From positions 1-5,533 of the forward strand of contig DUJZ01000080.1 in the NCBI GenBank assembly GCA_013329565.1: a stretch of DNA of 5,533 nt, given 5' to 3'. This stretch comes from Methanomassiliicoccales archaeon. Its GTDB lineage: Archaea > Thermoplasmatota > Thermoplasmata > Methanomassiliicoccales > UBA472. Position 1 is the stretch's first letter. Every line of letters starts with the position of its first letter. Positions 5,480 through 5,533 of the stretch are shown here, piece after piece. The translations under genes were made by a program, and so were the position numbers. Below the pieces are notes generated by a model. The model did no database searches. It was not told the origin of the DNA and saw only the letters and a list, made by a program, of their open reading frames with translations.

Positions 5480-5533
5480 GATTATTGTGCTCCGAACCCC
5501 TTCTGGTGCCCATACCAGAGGGACGGCGCGGCG
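5480..5533. other. Unresolved right edge: possible end of another gene or start of a structured RNA
   Basis: These 54 bases cannot be assigned. Two readings compete. On the minus strand one open frame ends in TAA at 5482-5484 with the tail PSLWYGHQKGFGAQ and GC-rich third positions like the neighbouring genes, which would fit the C-terminus of an upstream gene ending just before the box A. On the plus strand a hairpin (5499-5507 pairing with 5514-5522) begins near the start predicted for a divergent transcript. No known RNA or protein family is recognised in so short a piece. Confidence 0.3.

Noticed and set aside
5488..5533. End or start of a tRNA or 5S rRNA at the right edge
   Set aside because: The GGTTCGGA-like patch on the minus strand and the hairpin do not fit a T-arm plus acceptor stem, nor any 5S rRNA segment I recognise.
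1..5533. Mobile element, CRISPR array or defence island
   Set aside because: I see no terminal inverted repeats, transposase or integrase motifs, or spaced repeats, and codon use looks uniform across the window.

Overview
The window is archaeal chromosomal DNA, most likely from a euryarchaeon of the Thermoplasmata side (Methanomassiliicoccales-like). The reasons are archaea/eukaryote-type ribosomal proteins (S19e, L31e, L39e), aIF6 and a PDCD5-family protein in one cluster, an archaeal DUF373 membrane protein, an MptE-type pterin pyrophosphokinase, TATA-box (box A) promoters, and Shine-Dalgarno (SD) sites matching the usual archaeal anti-SD. The DNA is moderately GC-rich with GC-rich third codon positions. 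The order-level placement is inference from gene content and protein flavour, not from a tree.

Layout. (1) Bases 1-1660, minus strand: a DUF373 integral membrane protein followed after one base by mptE, which runs off the left edge (167 N-terminal residues present). (2) Bases 1661-1794: a short divergent promoter region with a box A for each direction. Both sit about 26-30 bases from the start codons, implying leaderless or near-leaderless mRNAs. (3) Bases 1795-3533, plus strand: a two-gene unit. The first encodes an unusual membrane protein with a zinc ribbon at each end and a long Pro/Glu-rich linker. The second, 8 bases later, is a UlaG-like metallo-beta-lactamase-fold hydrolase. (4) Bases 3534-5399, minus strand: a translation operon, transcribed rps19e - pdcd5 - rpl39e - rpl31e - eif6, with junctions of 1-14 bases and SD sites embedded in the preceding gene ends. 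(5) Bases 5400-5533: the leader and promoter of that operon, plus an unresolved edge that holds a hairpin.

How the genes work together. The minus-strand cluster at the right is housekeeping: two ribosomal-surface proteins (S19e, L31e), one tunnel protein (L39e), the anti-association factor aIF6, and PDCD5, whose gene commonly sits with them. The DUF373-mptE pair couples an uncharacterised membrane protein to pterin cofactor synthesis (tetrahydromethanopterin or folate type). The zinc-ribbon/MBL pair has no assigned pathway and is the least explained part of the window. No mobile element, CRISPR array, rRNA or complete tRNA is visible. No intergenic stretch exceeds 135 bases. The densest oddities are the convergent mptE-distal units that meet with zero spacing at a shared TGATCA palindrome (3531-3536), the repeated IKE(A/V)GSI motif in the zinc-ribbon protein, and the hairpin at the right edge.
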